NCBI GenBank assembly: GCA_905221605.1
Contig: CAJNDS010001090.1
Location: 670,001 to 734,000, forward strand
Length of the DNA stretch: 64,000 bases
Direction: 5' to 3'
Source: Symbiodinium natans
Lineage: Eukaryota; Sar; Dinophyceae; Suessiales; Symbiodiniaceae
The position numbers were made by a program, and so were the translations under genes. Of the stretch, positions 50,800 through 62,559 are shown in pieces. The notes beneath the pieces are model-generated. The model was not told where the DNA came from. It saw nothing but the letters and a program-made list of their open reading frames with translations, and made no database searches. The stretch's first letter is position 1; each line of letters starts with the position of its first letter.

Positions 50800-51460
50800 C
50801 CTGCATTGGAGGCAGCTCTTGCTCATCAACCCGCACTCAGAGATACACCTCCCCTGGAGCGAACGGCCGGGCTGCCCATTGTGATTGGTTTTCCTGAATC
50901 TGACAATCAAATTACTGACCTGCAGATCAATGTGCCGCCCGCAGCCATGGTGGCCTTCTTAGCTGGCCGCGCTTATCGGTGTTCCAAGTGTCCTACTACC
51001 AAATATGTGATGGACGCGCACAGTGGACTGCCACAAGTCACTGGCCAAGCCTCAAGAAGTCTTGCAGGCATGGACCGCAGCTGCTCAGCACACGGACGTG
51101 GAAAAGGCCAGACTTGCCCGGTGCGGCAGTTACATCCTTCCCCTATCAGTATAAGAACGAAGGTGTTGTGCAGTACAGGCAAATCCAGAAAGCTGTCCGG
51201 GTGATGTGAACCTCAATGACAAGATACAGAGGTATTCCCATTCCGGACGGCTTTTGAATGGCATACCGAACCAGCTGCAAGACCCGGAGATGCTGATCGG
51301 AATTGCGGACACGCTACTGCATCTGCCAACGTTTCCGGCGGCGTATTTGAAGGTATATGACCCTATCATCACGCAGTGTCTTAGACTGTCGGGGGCATTG
51401 CAGCATTTCGACCTTGCTGAAATGTTGGAATGCCCGGCTCCCGAGAGGTCACACGAATAG
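50800..51460 (+). pseudogene. Coding-like segment of unknown protein, frame changes
   Basis: Three plus frames in succession look protein-like: LPIVIGFPESDNQITDLQIN (about 50,870-50,960), CHKSLAKPQEVLQAWTAAAQ and EKARLARCGSYILPLS (51,020-51,150), and a third at 51,206-51,460 containing IPNQLQDPEMLIGIADTLLH and KVYDPIITQCLRLSGA. The gaps are too small for typical introns here, so a decayed gene is more likely, though short introns cannot be excluded. The last part recalls helical-repeat proteins but I cannot name a family. Confidence 0.35.
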
Positions 51461-53539
51461 AGACAACATTACGCTACATGCATGTTAAAAAAAAGGAACG
51501 TAGACTCTTCGGTCGCGCCTTCCCAAAAGCGCTGAAACCGCTTTTTCACGCAGCTGCAATGGCACCGTTTTACGCTTGCAGCCACTGCGGCATCCTAATT
51601 GATGGCAGATATTTGGCGAGCGACACTGTGGCAGTGCAAGGTCAGCCAGAGAAAATGCCTTCCAGGCGTGTGCTCAAGACGTGTGCCTGTCATGAGTTGC
51701 CAGTGAGAACACTGCCTCTTACTCAACCTTGGGTTCATGCAATTTGCGGTTGGTTTTGCTACAATGGGACGTCGTCCACTGCTTGGCCGTGCACTTCGCG
51801 TTTGCCGTTTTTTGCGCACTGGCACGATCCAAGCACATCGAGAGCAAATCGTCTTGAATTTGCAAGGATGCGGTTATTCCATCACGGACCATGTGCTAGC
51901 GTGGCATTTAGGACCTGGCAAGCTAAATTTCAACGCTTTCTAGTGTATGTCTGGCACCACTTTCCGCTGGCATTTTTCTTCTGCTGCTTTGCAGGATTTG
52001 CACCGTGGTGGAGCTTCAGCTCTTCTTCAAACAGTGCAGTCCTTCAGCAAAGCTTGCCACGAGCCGTTGGCTGTCTGAGAAAACTTGCAGATTTTATGTC
52101 AATAATGCCTCAGCGGCTCTTTCTAAACTTAAACTTCCTGTTTTCCCCCACAAAGAACAGTTTGCTGCTTCTTGGCGTCGCCAACTGCAGCTCGTCTGCC
52201 GCGAGCAAGAACACTTCGCTGGGGAATGTGGAAGGAAATGAAGCATCCTTCAACATTTCACTGTACCGGCTTTTGTTTGTCGTTTCGGTTCCCGGCTTCA
52301 TTTTTGTTCTCAAAATTCGAATCTTCTGCATGTGCTGAAGCACCGTCTCACACACATCATACGAATTTATGTTTCTACCTTCTTCTGGCCTTCGACACCA
52401 GAAAAGGCCGCAAACAGACCGAGTCCTCAAAATCCCTTAAAGGGTACATATAGGGGGGATATGGGGTACCTCATTCCTTCATTCTGTCCTAACCAACAGT
52501 AAGTTGAGAGATGCAGGATCAGGCATGTGAGGGCTGTTTGACTTGTGGGGCGTGGCGATTTACCCTGCTTGCAAACCAGACGGGAAGACGAGACATCATC
52601 GAACGCTAAAGAAGACTCCGTACGAGGTGTTGGAGGGGCAATGGAGTTGCTCTAAACGGACGGTTCAAACTCCAATTCGCAAGCCCATCTGCAAGAAGAG
52701 TGAACATGGAAAATGCATACGTGCAGCAGGGAGGGGGGGGAAGTGAGGGGGGAGATGCCCGCAGGCCTTTTAAAAGATTTACCAGACACCATTGGTTTAT
52801 ACACTTCCATTCTTTTTTTGCAAGGTGTCCTGAAGCCCGCACATGAGTGACGTTGAGCATGACCCTACGAGCCTTGCACCGTGGGTTAGGGTTAGGGGCT
52901 ACAGGGTTTAGGGTTTCCGTTTATGAGTCTTCAATGGGAGCAGCCGTTTGAGCTCCTGCTGATGTGTTTCAAGTCGCCAATCTCACAGAACAGCCTACTT
53001 ACCAAAGGATCCCCCGGGATGCTATTTAGTATATTGCATTATGTAGTCTACTAGTGGTTCTCTCAAAATGTTATGTAAATGTGCATATATATATGTAATA
53101 TACATATACATATATAGCAGGAGCATCCAGTGGTTTCCTGTGGAGCTTCGCGTGCTCTCAATCACTCCGCATGAGTGCCACTTCAAGCATCTTGTGTCCG
53201 CGCGCCATCTGTTTCAAGTCGTCGCTGTTGGATGGTTAGCCACTTCCGGCAAGGTCATTTTGAAGTTCTGGCTTGTATGGTTGCCACGTGCGGTCGGACG
53301 AAGGGTGCTTTCGCCGCACGTTCAGGAAACATGTATTTGCGTTCTGCAGAGCTGTCCTCGCTTCCGATGGTTCTGTATGTTCTGGATTTTTCCACAATGA
53401 GGTTTCTTGGGCGTCGAACTGTTTTTGGTGCACAGACGCTTTTGCGAGATCTGGCTGCTGTCGTTGCCACATCCGGCTCAAGGATACCAGCGATTTCCCA
53501 CTGCAGCTTCGCTTCCCAAGGCCCAGACACCTTTCAGCC
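51461..53539. other. Upstream flank of RPS18 copy 1; no recognised gene
   Basis: A plus frame is open for 302 codons (51,430-52,338), but its Cys/Phe/Ser-rich composition gives no domain. 52,430-53,120 is unique with a short (TA)n-like run at 53,085-53,115. 53,175-53,530 is open on plus (MVATCGRTKGAFAARSGNMY) and may be a gene fragment. At about 53,458-53,479 GTCGTTGCCACATCCGGCTC continues AAG, a poor match to the SL. Confidence 0.45.
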
Positions 53540-55667
53540 ATGTCCGTGCAGATTCAGATGCAGTCGCAGAACTTCCAGCACATCTTGCGCCTCTCGACGG
53601 GATAAGAACATACTGGAGGTGCAGGCTTGGAAACTTTGGGCCATAAACCGTACCTGGCACACGTGTAGGGGCCTGATCTCATGCGGACTTTGCTCTTCGG
53701 CGCTGTCTGAACTCGTTGTCAATGAAGGATCTCCAGGTTGGAAGAAATATCTTGGGGCAACTGTGGTTGGAACATCCATGAATCCTCAAAAGTAGAGGGT
53801 TCGTCATGTGACGTGAGGCACCACGCACACTTGTGCTAAAGCTACACCGACGCCCTAAACCATAGACGGCCAAGGTATGTGCAACACCAACGTCGACGGT
53901 CGCCAGAAGGTGGCTCTGTCTCTCTTTCTCTCTCTGTCTCTGTTTATGTTTTTTTTGACCATTGAGCCTGAGCAGCTTTAAGAGTTTGTCTCGGGAGTTT
54001 CCAATCTTTCTCCGATGAGGTGTACATGTATTGAGTTTCTGAGTTCATGCTACAGATGAACAGCTTGTTCCAAAGAGGCAGCAGTGATGTCACATGTCTT
54101 TGCGATGGACTCCGAAGTCAGGATTTAGCTCCAAAGTCCGTGCTTTAAGTTGTTTAAGAGGGTGAATTCGAGACCCTGCCAGGTGATGTACGCTCTCACC
54201 GCCATTCGCGGCATTGGGCGACGCATCTCTAACATTGCAACCCGGCCCAGTAAAAAAGTGAGGAGGGCAGCTGCATTGTGCTTTCGCAGGCATAGGATTC
54301 CGCAGAAAGACTGGTGAAGTGCCGTACACGATTTGGGAGAATTCTGGGGTTTGTTGCAGCACCGCATGTCACTGGCAAGGTGTGCAAGAAGTGCGACATT
54401 GACCTGAACAAGCGCGCGGGCGAGCTCACGACCGATGAGGTGAACAAGATCGTCGCGGTGGTCAGCAAGCCCTTGGAGTTCAAGATCCCTTCGTGGATGC
54501 TCAACCGCAACCGCGATGTGAAGGATGGCAAGACGTCCCAGAAGTACGCCAACTTCCTGGACCAGGCCCTGCGTGAGGATGCTTGGCTAGTCAGGGTCTC
54601 CGCTCGCGTCTTTGTTGAGCAGGATGCCTGGTAGTGCTTCATGTGTGCCCTTCACTAAGGACATCGAGCGCATGAAGCGCGTGCGATTGCACAGGGGTCT
54701 CCGCCACTACTGGGGCAGCTTTCCTTGTACAAAGAGTTAGATTCTTCTTAGTTGTCCATGTTCGACATCATTCGCCCCAGAACGTTTCCTCTATGCTCGT
54801 TTCTTGAGCAAAGATACTGCTTTTCTGCAACTGTTCTAATGATTACTGTTGTTGTTTTTGTCTTTGTCGTTTTTGTCGGGTCTTGTGATGTTTGATATGT
54901 TGTTGTGTTTTTGTTATTGTCCGTGATTCGCAGTCACACTCTTTTCAATCTAGCCCCGGTGCTGAAACCCCTAAAGCTGCTCAGCTTTTGGTGTTTAGGG
55001 TTTATGGGATTTAGAGATTTAGGATTTACGGGTCTAAGGATCTAGGGTGCAGGGATGTAGGAATTTCGGGTATAGGGGTTCAGGGTTTAGGGATTTTGGA
55101 TTGTAGAGTATAGGGGTTTAGGCTTCAGGGATGTAGGCGTTTAGGGGTTCCCCTAAAAATGAAATACCCATTTAACCCTTAAACCCTAAACCCTAAACCC
55201 TAAACCCGAAACCCTAAACCCTAAACCCTAAACCCTAATCCCCAACCGCCGATGGCAAATGCGAGGCATCCGTGTCCGCGGCCAGCACACCAAGACCACC
55301 GGCCGCCACCGGGCCTTCGCGTCCATGGAGGGAGGTTGCTTGGAGCAAGGTTGGGGTTTAGGGTTTGGGGTTTAGGGTTTAGGGTTTAGGGTTTCGGGTT
55401 TAGGGTTTAGGGTTTAGAGCTCAGGGCTCTAGGATTGGAGATTCCAGCTATGCCCCGGTGCGAAGTGCAACAGTCTAGGACTTGGCGCAGTCTTGCGTTC
55501 AATGGAGATTTTTTACAAGAGGAATCACGAAAAAGGAGCTAGCTGTATTTATGATAGAAATCCATAGATGATAAGAAATATCAAGACTAGAATATCAGCA
55601 AACAGCAAGTTAATCCTCTCCCCAAGCCCGAGATCCTTCCTTGGTCTACCCAGGCAAGAAGAAGTGA
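53540..55667 (+). CDS. RPS18: 40S ribosomal protein S18 (uS13), copy 1, seven exons
   Basis: Exons 53540-53588, 53875-53909, 54183-54236, 54380-54577, 54660-54714, 55266-55334 and 55654-55667 give 474 nt, an open 157-residue protein, close to the 152-156 aa usual for eukaryotic S18. Family signatures in order: [71 protein letters not shown], ending in Lys-Lys-Lys. S18 sits in the head of the small subunit near the P-site tRNA and contacts the large subunit. Introns start GC (three), GT (two) or GA (one); all end AG with G as the next exon base. Intron 5 (551 nt) and intron 6 (319 nt) contain telomere-like repeats. A TTTCAG just before the ATG could accept the spliced leader. Without expression data the gene model is inferred, but every phase closes. 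Confidence 0.92.
54990..55242. repeat. Telomere-like repeats inside RPS18 copy 1 intron 5
   Basis: Degenerate TTTAGGG-type sequence (54,990-55,150) is followed by CCCTAAA units (55,166-55,242) before the acceptor at 55,265. The intron therefore begins G-rich and ends C-rich, able to pair with itself. Confidence 0.85.
55350..55420 (+). repeat. TTTAGGG array inside RPS18 copy 1 intron 6
   Basis: Eight to nine units starting 15 bases after the GT donor at 55,335. Confidence 0.9.
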
Positions 55668-56305
55668 GAAGGCCAGCAGTAACATGCCGAAGGTGGGGAA
55701 CGCATTGCAACAAAAAGCACCTGTTGAACACACAGCCTGCGGCTCAGGGCCCTCTTCAAGCAACGAGAGGGTTCGGGGTTTGTTGATATTTCTAAGGGGA
55801 CCTTCAATCCTTAAGCCCTAAACCCGAACCCTAAACCCTGAAGTTGTTTCGGGCCATGCCATGCGCAAGGGTGTTTCAGGTTTCGAGTCTGGGGCCTCAG
55901 ATTGGGTTTCGGATCCTAAGGCCTCGGATTGGTAAAGCCCTACAAGACCCTAAACCGCACTGGGACGTGGCAGACTTGGTGGGTTTTGTCGGGGTGGTAG
56001 CCAAGGAGCACCCCTTTGAGGTCCCCTACCCTAGACTAACCGCAAGGGCTTTGCGCGGTTTCGGGTCCTGGAGTCCACTTCTCTAGGGTTGTTGGTATTC
56101 AAGGCTTCATTCTCTTGATGACCGTCCACCCTAAACCCTAAGTCCTACGTCCTAAGTCCGAAACCCTAAACCCTGAACCCTGAACCCCAACCCCAGCTCC
56201 CCAAAAAGCATCCCCTTCCCAAGTCAGCCGCCCTCGCACGCGCGCCGCAAGGGAGAAGTCCGCCCCAAAGCCCACAGCTTCCCCTCAGCCCCGTTTCTAG
56301 TAGCC
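55668..56305. other. Spacer between the two RPS18 genes
   Basis: Short CCCTAAA-type tracts at 55,805-55,840 and 56,130-56,195; otherwise unique. Only about 640 bp separate the stop of copy 1 from the ATG of copy 2. TTTCTAG just upstream of that ATG is a possible trans-splice acceptor. Confidence 0.6.
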
Positions 56306-58790
56306 ATGTCGGTGCAGATCCAGATGCAGTCGCAGAGCCTTGGCTTTCCAGAATTCGAATGGCAGGGGATGTAGGGGTCAAGGGTGCTGTGGAGACCTTC
56401 TTGGTCTTGGGTGCCCTGGGGCAGAGTTTCGGGTTTCGGGGTTTATGGTTTGGGGTTCAGCATCTCAAGTCGAAACATTCGCTAGTCAAGCACCTCAACA
56501 AGTGGCAGCCCCCAACATCTGGAACATAATCCCTAAACCCTGAAGGACAATCCCAAATAAGTCTTTTTTAACCCCAAAGACCAGCCCAATGACCCGGTCG
56601 TCCGTCTCCAGCCCTAGAGACCATTGGCCTAAGCCGTAAAGACCAGTGAAAATACGAAGCTTTGAATAATGCCCGGGAAGAATTGAACAAAAGCAAGTTC
56701 AGTGCCCGCGAAACTGTGAATACTGCCCGCGACATGTCGAACAACAGACAACCAATGCCCACGAAACTTTGAATAATGCCTGTGAAGAAACGAACAAACA
56801 ATTCAGTGCCCACGAAGGGTTAGGGGCTTCAATATATGTGAAGGAGTGGTTCAGGGTCACTTTCCGATCGCAAAATGTGGCAGATTTTCCTTCAGTCAGG
56901 AGTGGGCGTCGAGCGGTGTCAGGGTTCCGGGGTTTCGGTTGAAGGTCGAGGCTTCAGTGTTTACTGATGGTCGAGGGTTCGAGACAATCAGTTGCATGGA
57001 TGGTGCAGATGTTTATGTACATATATACATACACATAGATGCAGCTGCAGATGTATCCGCACATGATCTGTTTACATAAGCAAACTCACATGTGCTTTAT
57101 ACAACGAGCACTGCGAAGTACTGTCCGCCTGTGTGTTCCTGCGATTAGCCAGAACCCGCACCCCCCCCCCCCCGAACCCGAACCTCCCTAAACCGTAAAC
57201 CCTAAACCCTGAACCCTCGCCCCCCCCACTTGAAAGACAGGAACGTAAAGAGGCCAGGAGCCACCAAACTTTAAACCTTCAGCCTTAAGCCTTACAGCCC
57301 CAAGCCCTGAACCCTGGAACCCAAAACCCTAGACCCTAAACCCCTTTTTCCCTAAACCCTAAACGCTAAACCCCAAACCCGCAAACGCGGACACCAGGAA
57401 CTTCCAGCACATCCTTCGCCCCTCGGCTTGAGCCATGGGGTCTAGGGTCTGGGGTTCAGGGTCTAGGGTTTCCGGTCTGGGTGGTTTAGGGTTTGGGATT
57501 TTCTGTTCCAGGGTCCAGATTTTAGCGCTTGGGGTTTGGGGTTTTAATCGGTGTTGTGGGCTTTGGGGTTTTCTGAGGGTTGATCTTTGGTGAAGTCAGC
57601 CCATGGCTTTTCTCTCCCCAAGCCTCAACACCTTTAACCTTGGCCGCCTCCACACAACAATATCAAGATCAGTATCAGTATTGAAACAAGGAAATAAATA
57701 CATACATATTAATGTATACATCTATATACATATGCGTATTAACACATGTGTATCTGCATCTCCATCTCCATCTCCATCTCCATCTCCATCTCCATCTCCA
57801 TCTCCATCTCCATCTCCATCTCCATCTCCATCTCTCTCTCTCTCTCTCACTGTCTCTCTCTCTCTCTGTGATAAACCGTAAATCCTGAAAACCTGAAATC
57901 CGTGAGAGTCTGCTTTTTGAGCATAAGGATTCTGGACCCGCCTTGCGAACCCTCTAGAAAAGTGGCTTGGGAACCACCAAACCTCTCCTCCTCTGGGGTT
58001 CCTTGAGGTATGTGCAACACAAACGTGGATGGCCGCCAGAAGGTGATGTACGCGCTCACCGCCATTCGTGGCATCGGGCGGCGAATCTCTAACATTGCAT
58101 CCCGGTCTTCACAGTAGTGTGTGTGTGTGTGTGTGTGTGTGCTAGCAGTATGGTTTGTTTCTGTTCAATGTATCACCCAGGGGAACATGAACAACAATTG
58201 TTATTGGGACTGATAAACTGAAACCGGGGAGTTTTTTGTCAAGGAGTTCTGAAAGCAAGCAGGTTTACTGTAGGGCTTAGGGGAAAAGACTGGTGCTTGA
58301 AGCCCGGTAGAGTTATGGAGGTAGAGAATTAGGAGAGAATCGGGGCTTGGTTGCAGCACTGCAGTTCACTGGCAAGGTGTGCAAGAAGTGCGACATTGAC
58401 CTGAACAAGCGCGCTGGTGAGCTCACGACCGATGAAGTGAACAAGATCGTCGCGGTGGTCAGCAAGCCCTTGGAGTTCAAGATCCCTTCGTGGATGCTCA
58501 ACCGCAACCGCGATGTGAAGGATGGCAAGACATCCCAGAAGTACGCCAACTTCCTGGACCAGGCCCTGCGTGAGGATGCTTGGCTAGTGAAAGTCTCCGC
58601 TCGAGTCTTTGTTGAGCAGGATGCCTGGTAGTGCTTCATGTGTGCCAGTAAGGACATCGAGCGCATGAAGCGCGTGCGATTGCACAGGGGTCTCCGCCAC
58701 TACTGGGGCATCCGTGTGCGCGGTCAGCACACAAAGACCACCGGACGCCACCGTGCCTTCGCATCCATGGAGGGTGGCAAGAAGAAGTGA
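56306..58790 (+). CDS. RPS18: 40S ribosomal protein S18 (uS13), copy 2, five exons
   Basis: Exons 56306-56334, 57398-57417, 58008-58096, 58377-58574 and 58653-58790 give 474 nt, an open 157-residue frame that by eye encodes the same protein as copy 1. The DNA differs at several codon third positions (for example Ala, Gly, Glu and Thr codons), the mark of selection on protein. Introns: GA-AG at codon 10 (1,063 nt, only here), GC-AG at codon 17 (590 nt), GC-AG after codon 46 (280 nt) and GA-AG after codon 112 (78 nt). The three introns that copy 1 has after codon 28 and in codons 131 and 154 are absent. It is the stronger candidate for the main gene because its last 46 codons are uninterrupted. 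Confidence 0.92.
56657..56815 (+). repeat. Three imperfect copies of a ~53-bp repeat in RPS18 copy 2 intron 1
   Basis: Units share CGAAACTTTGAATAATGCC then GAAGAA and GAACAAA with TTCAGTGCCC. They lie in the long first intron. Confidence 0.8.
57758..57860 (+). repeat. (CATCTC)n then (CT)n microsatellite in RPS18 copy 2 intron 2
   Basis: About twelve CATCTC hexamers followed by CT dinucleotides. Confidence 0.95.
58116..58142 (+). repeat. (GT)n microsatellite in RPS18 copy 2 intron 3
   Basis: About 13 GT units starting 20 bases into the intron. Confidence 0.95.
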
Positions 58791-59404
58791 GTGGGCCGAG
58801 GGTGACCCGAAAGCCGATCCAAGTTTTGAAGCTGTGGCTTGAGGTGCTGAAAAGCAGGCAGCAGAACTCATGCGTGTCGCGGTGTTGTGTGCCTGAGAAG
58901 GCAACGCGGTGTTTCGTTTTCCCTTTTTTGCTTTTCCGTTGTTGTGCTAGTGGACCTGTTTTCGTGTGTTGGTGTTGTTGCTTTGCCTGTGTGTTTTTGC
59001 TTGTCTTGCTTGGCACCCTCCCTCTACGATGGTGCGCCACGTCAATTTCGGTTTGCTCAGGGAAAGCCCTGAAATCTACCGGAGGTCTGTGGGTGTTTGT
59101 AAGTGTCAGAAGTACCTTAGAAGACACTAACTCTGACAGCCTGACTTTTCAGCAGTACCCATGAGCCTCCAAGTGCTCCCCGAATTCCTCCCCACGATCA
59201 AACCCCCCCAGTTCGGTCGCGGAGCGCCTAATTTATGCCGCAGCTGTTTTCAGCCCTCCTCCGATCAAACTTACGTAACCTCATATTATCCGTTACTACT
59301 TCATCTTCGCCGGGGCTCCCAGCCAGCTTGCGACCTGGGGCTGACCCTGACTTGGGGCTGACCGGGTGAGATGGCCCTGCCTCATGAAGGGAACAACCCT
59401 AGAA
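58791..59404 (+). other. 3' flank of RPS18 copy 2
   Basis: T- and G-rich sequence (58,900-59,010) typical of untranslated flank; no recognised gene. 59,161-59,361 is open on plus for 66 codons without motif. Telomere-like repeats resume at 59,405. Confidence 0.5.
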
Positions 59405-59570
59405 ACCCGAAAACCCTAAACCCTAAACCCTAAACCCTACACCCTACACCCTACACCTTAAACCCTAAACCCTAAACCCTAAACCCTAAACCCTAAACCC
59501 TAAACCCTAAACCCTAAACCCTAAACCCTAAACCCTAAACCCTAAACCCTAAACCCTAAACCCAAGCCCC
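59405..59570 (-). repeat. CCCTAAA array
   Basis: About 20 units with a short CCCTACA variant run at 59,436-59,457. Confidence 0.95.
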
Positions 59571-60004
59571 AAAACCTCCTGGGAAAATAGGTCGACCCTG
59601 GTTGCATGTCGTTCTGAGGCTGCCCTAGTACCAGCACGATGTGTTGACACTGCAACACAACGAAGCAGTCCGAAACCCGAAGCCCTCAACCAGATTGGTA
59701 TCTTTTCATGCCAAGGGTCGAGGCAGAAAGAAGTGGCTTTAGGGTCTAGGGCCCGGCCACCTGTATGGTACTATGCTAGGCGCTTTCTTCTGTAGGGATT
59801 TCAATATTTGCCGGGGATGAAACCACCTTAAATTCTAGACCCTAAGCCTAGGCCGTAGGCCTTAGGTGATCAAACCCTAAATCGTGTGTGCCTTACTTAG
59901 CATTCCATCAAACCTTCAAACCCTGAAGCCCTCAAGCTCCAAGCTCCAAGCCCTTAAACCTTAAAACCCTCAAGATCCTAAAGCCTCCACATCCTCAAAC
60001 TTCT
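59571..60004. other. Spacer, nothing recognised
   Basis: Unique sequence with weak CCCTAAA-type matches from 59,880 onward. Confidence 0.5.
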
Positions 60005-60120
60005 TAAACCCCTGAACCCTAAACTCTAAACCCTAAACCCTAAACCCTAAACCCTAAACCCTAAACCCTAAACCCTAAACCCTAAACCCTAAACCCTAAA
60101 CTAAACCCTAAACCCTATAT
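60005..60120 (-). repeat. CCCTAAA array
   Basis: About 15 units. Confidence 0.95.
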
Positions 60121-60142
60121 ACTGAACCTTGAAGCCAGGTAA

Positions 60143-60234
60143 GCACCTTGCGCAGCCTGTTGAGCGCCTCGGTCCCAGCATCTGCTGCTGTCGTGCTGTT
60201 TCGTTTGGGTGTTTTCACTGTGGGTACTTCCCGA
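60143..60234 (-). CDS. Candidate exon, function unknown
   Basis: Minus reading REVPTVKTPKRNSTTAADAG then TEALNRLRKVLTW, protein-like, with CCCTAAA on the left and TTTAGGG (60,238-60,285) on the right. A donor at AAG|GTGCTTACC is possible. Unrecognised. Confidence 0.38.
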
Positions 60235-60640
60235 GGGTTTAGGGTTTAGGGTTTAGGGTTTGGGGTTTAGGGTTTAGGGTTTAGGGGACCCCGTTTATAC
60301 CCCAAATAGAATAGAATCCCCTTACCAGAAAGGGTACCCCGAAGCTCGGAAACCCCCACGTTGTTGTTTTTGAAGAAGGTCCTTGGGGCTTGTGCCAGGG
60401 TGCTAGCGCGCGCTTGGGGCTTGTTGTCTACATGGGTTTGGTGCAGTCTGGGTTCCCTTGTTCTCCGGACTGTCTGGCCAACAGGACCAGGAGCACCACA
60501 TTCTTAGACCAGGCCATAAGACCTTGTCCGGGTTTTGGGCTCAGGGTTTTCGGGGCCGCAATGGTAGCTTTTAGGTCCACCCAAAGCAAGACAGCCAGTG
60601 GTACTACGTCTCCTAAGCCCTAGGCCCCAAACGGTAAAGC

Positions 60641-60835
60641 CAAGCGGCAGAAGGAATCCACTCGACTCGACTCGACTGCCGCCTCATTTATCCACGTGGG
60701 TGTGCCGGCAGCACTCGATGACCCAAAGGTTTCGTGTTCAGGGCTCAAATTCCCCAAGCCCCAGGTTCAGGATGTGTTGCGGTCGGTCCCTGGTGACCAC
60801 CTGGACGGTTTTCAAGGGCTTCAAGTTCAAATGCT
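60641..60835 (+). CDS. Candidate exon(s), function unknown
   Basis: One plus frame runs through AKRQKESTRLDSTAASFIHV and PQVQDVLRSVPGDHLDG to a TGA at 60,833-60,835. The (CGACT)n at 60,660-60,680 is part of it. CCAAAG|GTTTCG could be a donor that ends the exon earlier. Not recognised. Confidence 0.33.
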
Positions 60836-60859
60836 GAAACCTGGATCCTGAGCCCTAAA

Positions 60860-61764
60860 CCCTAAACGGAGTTGGTGAGCGTTCCGAGCAACACCCAGAC
60901 CTAGGTAGTTCCTCACTAGGGTTAGAGGTCCTCATTCAGGGTTACTTGATAACTTACTTACCAGATCCCTAAACTATAAACCCTCATCCCTGATCCTTAA
61001 ACCCTAAACCCACCGTAAACCCTGTGTTGGTTTAGGAGTGTGGGGGTTCGAGGTTAGGAGTTAGGGGAGTGCACCTCAGCAGCCAGAGGCGCACCCCCGG
61101 ACCCCCAAAGTCCTTGGCCCGAAGCCCTTTTTTCAGGCGTTCGGGCTGTTCTTAATCAAGTTGTCCTGTGTTGATACCGGTTCAAGGGTTTAGGGTTTAG
61201 GCTTGAGGGTAATGTTCTGTCTGCTCTTCATGACAGCCCCTAAGCCGTAAGCCCGACACCCTGAACCCTACAGGTCGCTGCACATCCAGAAATAGACAGA
61301 AGGCTCTCCATCATGAAGCCCCGCCCTCGGAACTGGGTGATCCCTAAGGGTTTAGGAAGGCTATGCCTTCGAGGCGAGTTTAGGGTATTGGGTTGACCCC
61401 GTCAACACCCCTAAAAGCCCTAGGCCCTAGGACGTCGGGTTTAGGGTTTTTCCCCAAGCCCAAGCCCTAAAACCTAAACCCTTAAGCGCAAAAACGCTGG
61501 CAACCCTAATAACCTTTCAAACGCGCCAAAGCTTTGGGGATTCAGGGTTTGCAGCTGCGTTAGGGCAAAAGTTTTTTTGGCGCCATTGCTGTGCAACAAA
61601 GGCCAATCCCTAAATTTGAGGATGATTGTAGCTTCAATTCAATGATGAAGGTGTTGGGGCCTGGGGTCAAGGGAAAAGGTTTCAGTGGCGTGGGGCCTGA
61701 ATGTTTTCGAACGTCTTAGGACTGAGCGTCTCGGGGAAGTCGGGTGTAGGATGTGGGGGTTTCC
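60860..61764. other. Spacer with degenerate tracts, no recognised gene
   Basis: Short CCCTAAA-type matches at 60,970-61,020 and TTTAGGG-type at 61,180-61,205 and 61,437-61,450; otherwise unique. Confidence 0.5.
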
Positions 61765-61835
61765 TTAACCCTGAACCCTGAACCCTGAACCCTAAACCCT
61801 AAACCCTAAACCCTAAACCCTACCACCCTAAACCC
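61765..61835 (-). repeat. CCCTGAA then CCCTAAA array
   Basis: Three CCCTGAA units followed by about five CCCTAAA units. Confidence 0.9.
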
Positions 61836-61845
61836 CGAAGATGAT

Positions 61846-61920
61846 CTGAAAGCTCTGTAATTGAGAACGCCGATGACCCTAGGGAGGAGACGGGCAGCCT
61901 TGCGAGAACGGTTTGGGGGG
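61846..61920 (-). CDS. Candidate exon, function unknown
   Basis: Minus reading VLARLPVSSLGSSAFSITEL then SDHLRG, ending next to CCCTAAA repeats. Protein-like; no family. Confidence 0.33.
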
Positions 61921-61929
61921 TTGGCGTGT

Positions 61930-62559
61930 GGGGTTTAGGGTTTAGGTTTAGGGTGGTAGGGTTTCGGATCCGCGCAGGTGTCTCGTGGGGTTTTTGTGGT
62001 TTCCCAACCTCATACAACTTCTGAAGCTCCCAATATACCCCAAACCCTACCTATAGCACGACTTATGAGTACCCATGAGCCTCCCCAAGCAGGATTCACG
62101 GCTTTGGGGTTTTGGGGCTCTGAGGCTTTGTTGTGGCCCAGCGGAGGGGATTCTGCGTTTGGGCGTTTGGGGTTGATCGCTGCTTGTGCCAATCTGTTGG
62201 TTTGGGGCCGGGTTTCCGCGGAGGACTTGCACTTTTGATGCTGCCAGACTGTCGCAGATGGAGCGTAGCTTGTGAAACCTACTTACTTGTTTTGCCAATG
62301 CCATGGCGCTGCTTCTACTCGCCCTGTATGGGCCCCTGCTTGCCGAAGGCCGGGGAACTACTTTGGGTTTGTTTTACGACGGTTGCGTCTTGGCGTCCTT
62401 TGCGCTCCTCCTTCTTACTTTGGGGCAGTCCGCATCTGAAGTTTGAGCACCCGCTCGGGGAATTCACCTCAGCCCCACTTAGGGTTCAGTGTCTCGGGTG
62501 CCAGGGAGAGATGTTCCCCCCCTTATACTAAATGTCCTTACTAGGGATTATGCTTGGGG
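61930..62559 (+). other. Mostly unique, open on plus; includes half-copy of inverted-repeat element
   Basis: 62,133-62,531 is open on plus for 132 codons (RWSVACETYLLVLPMPWRCF), but other frames are open too and no domain is seen. 62,513-62,550 resembles the element at 21,517-21,598 (ATGTTCC...CTTATACTA...GTCCTTA). Confidence 0.45.

Noticed and set aside
51430-52338. 302-codon plus frame as a real gene
   Set aside because: The start is not supported, composition is irregular and Cys/Phe-rich, and no domain or splice context supports it.
54314-54634. 106-codon and 94-codon single-exon readings of the RPS18 core as pseudogene fragments
   Set aside because: Allowing GC and GA donors, complete gene models close in frame for both copies, so these are internal exons read through into introns.
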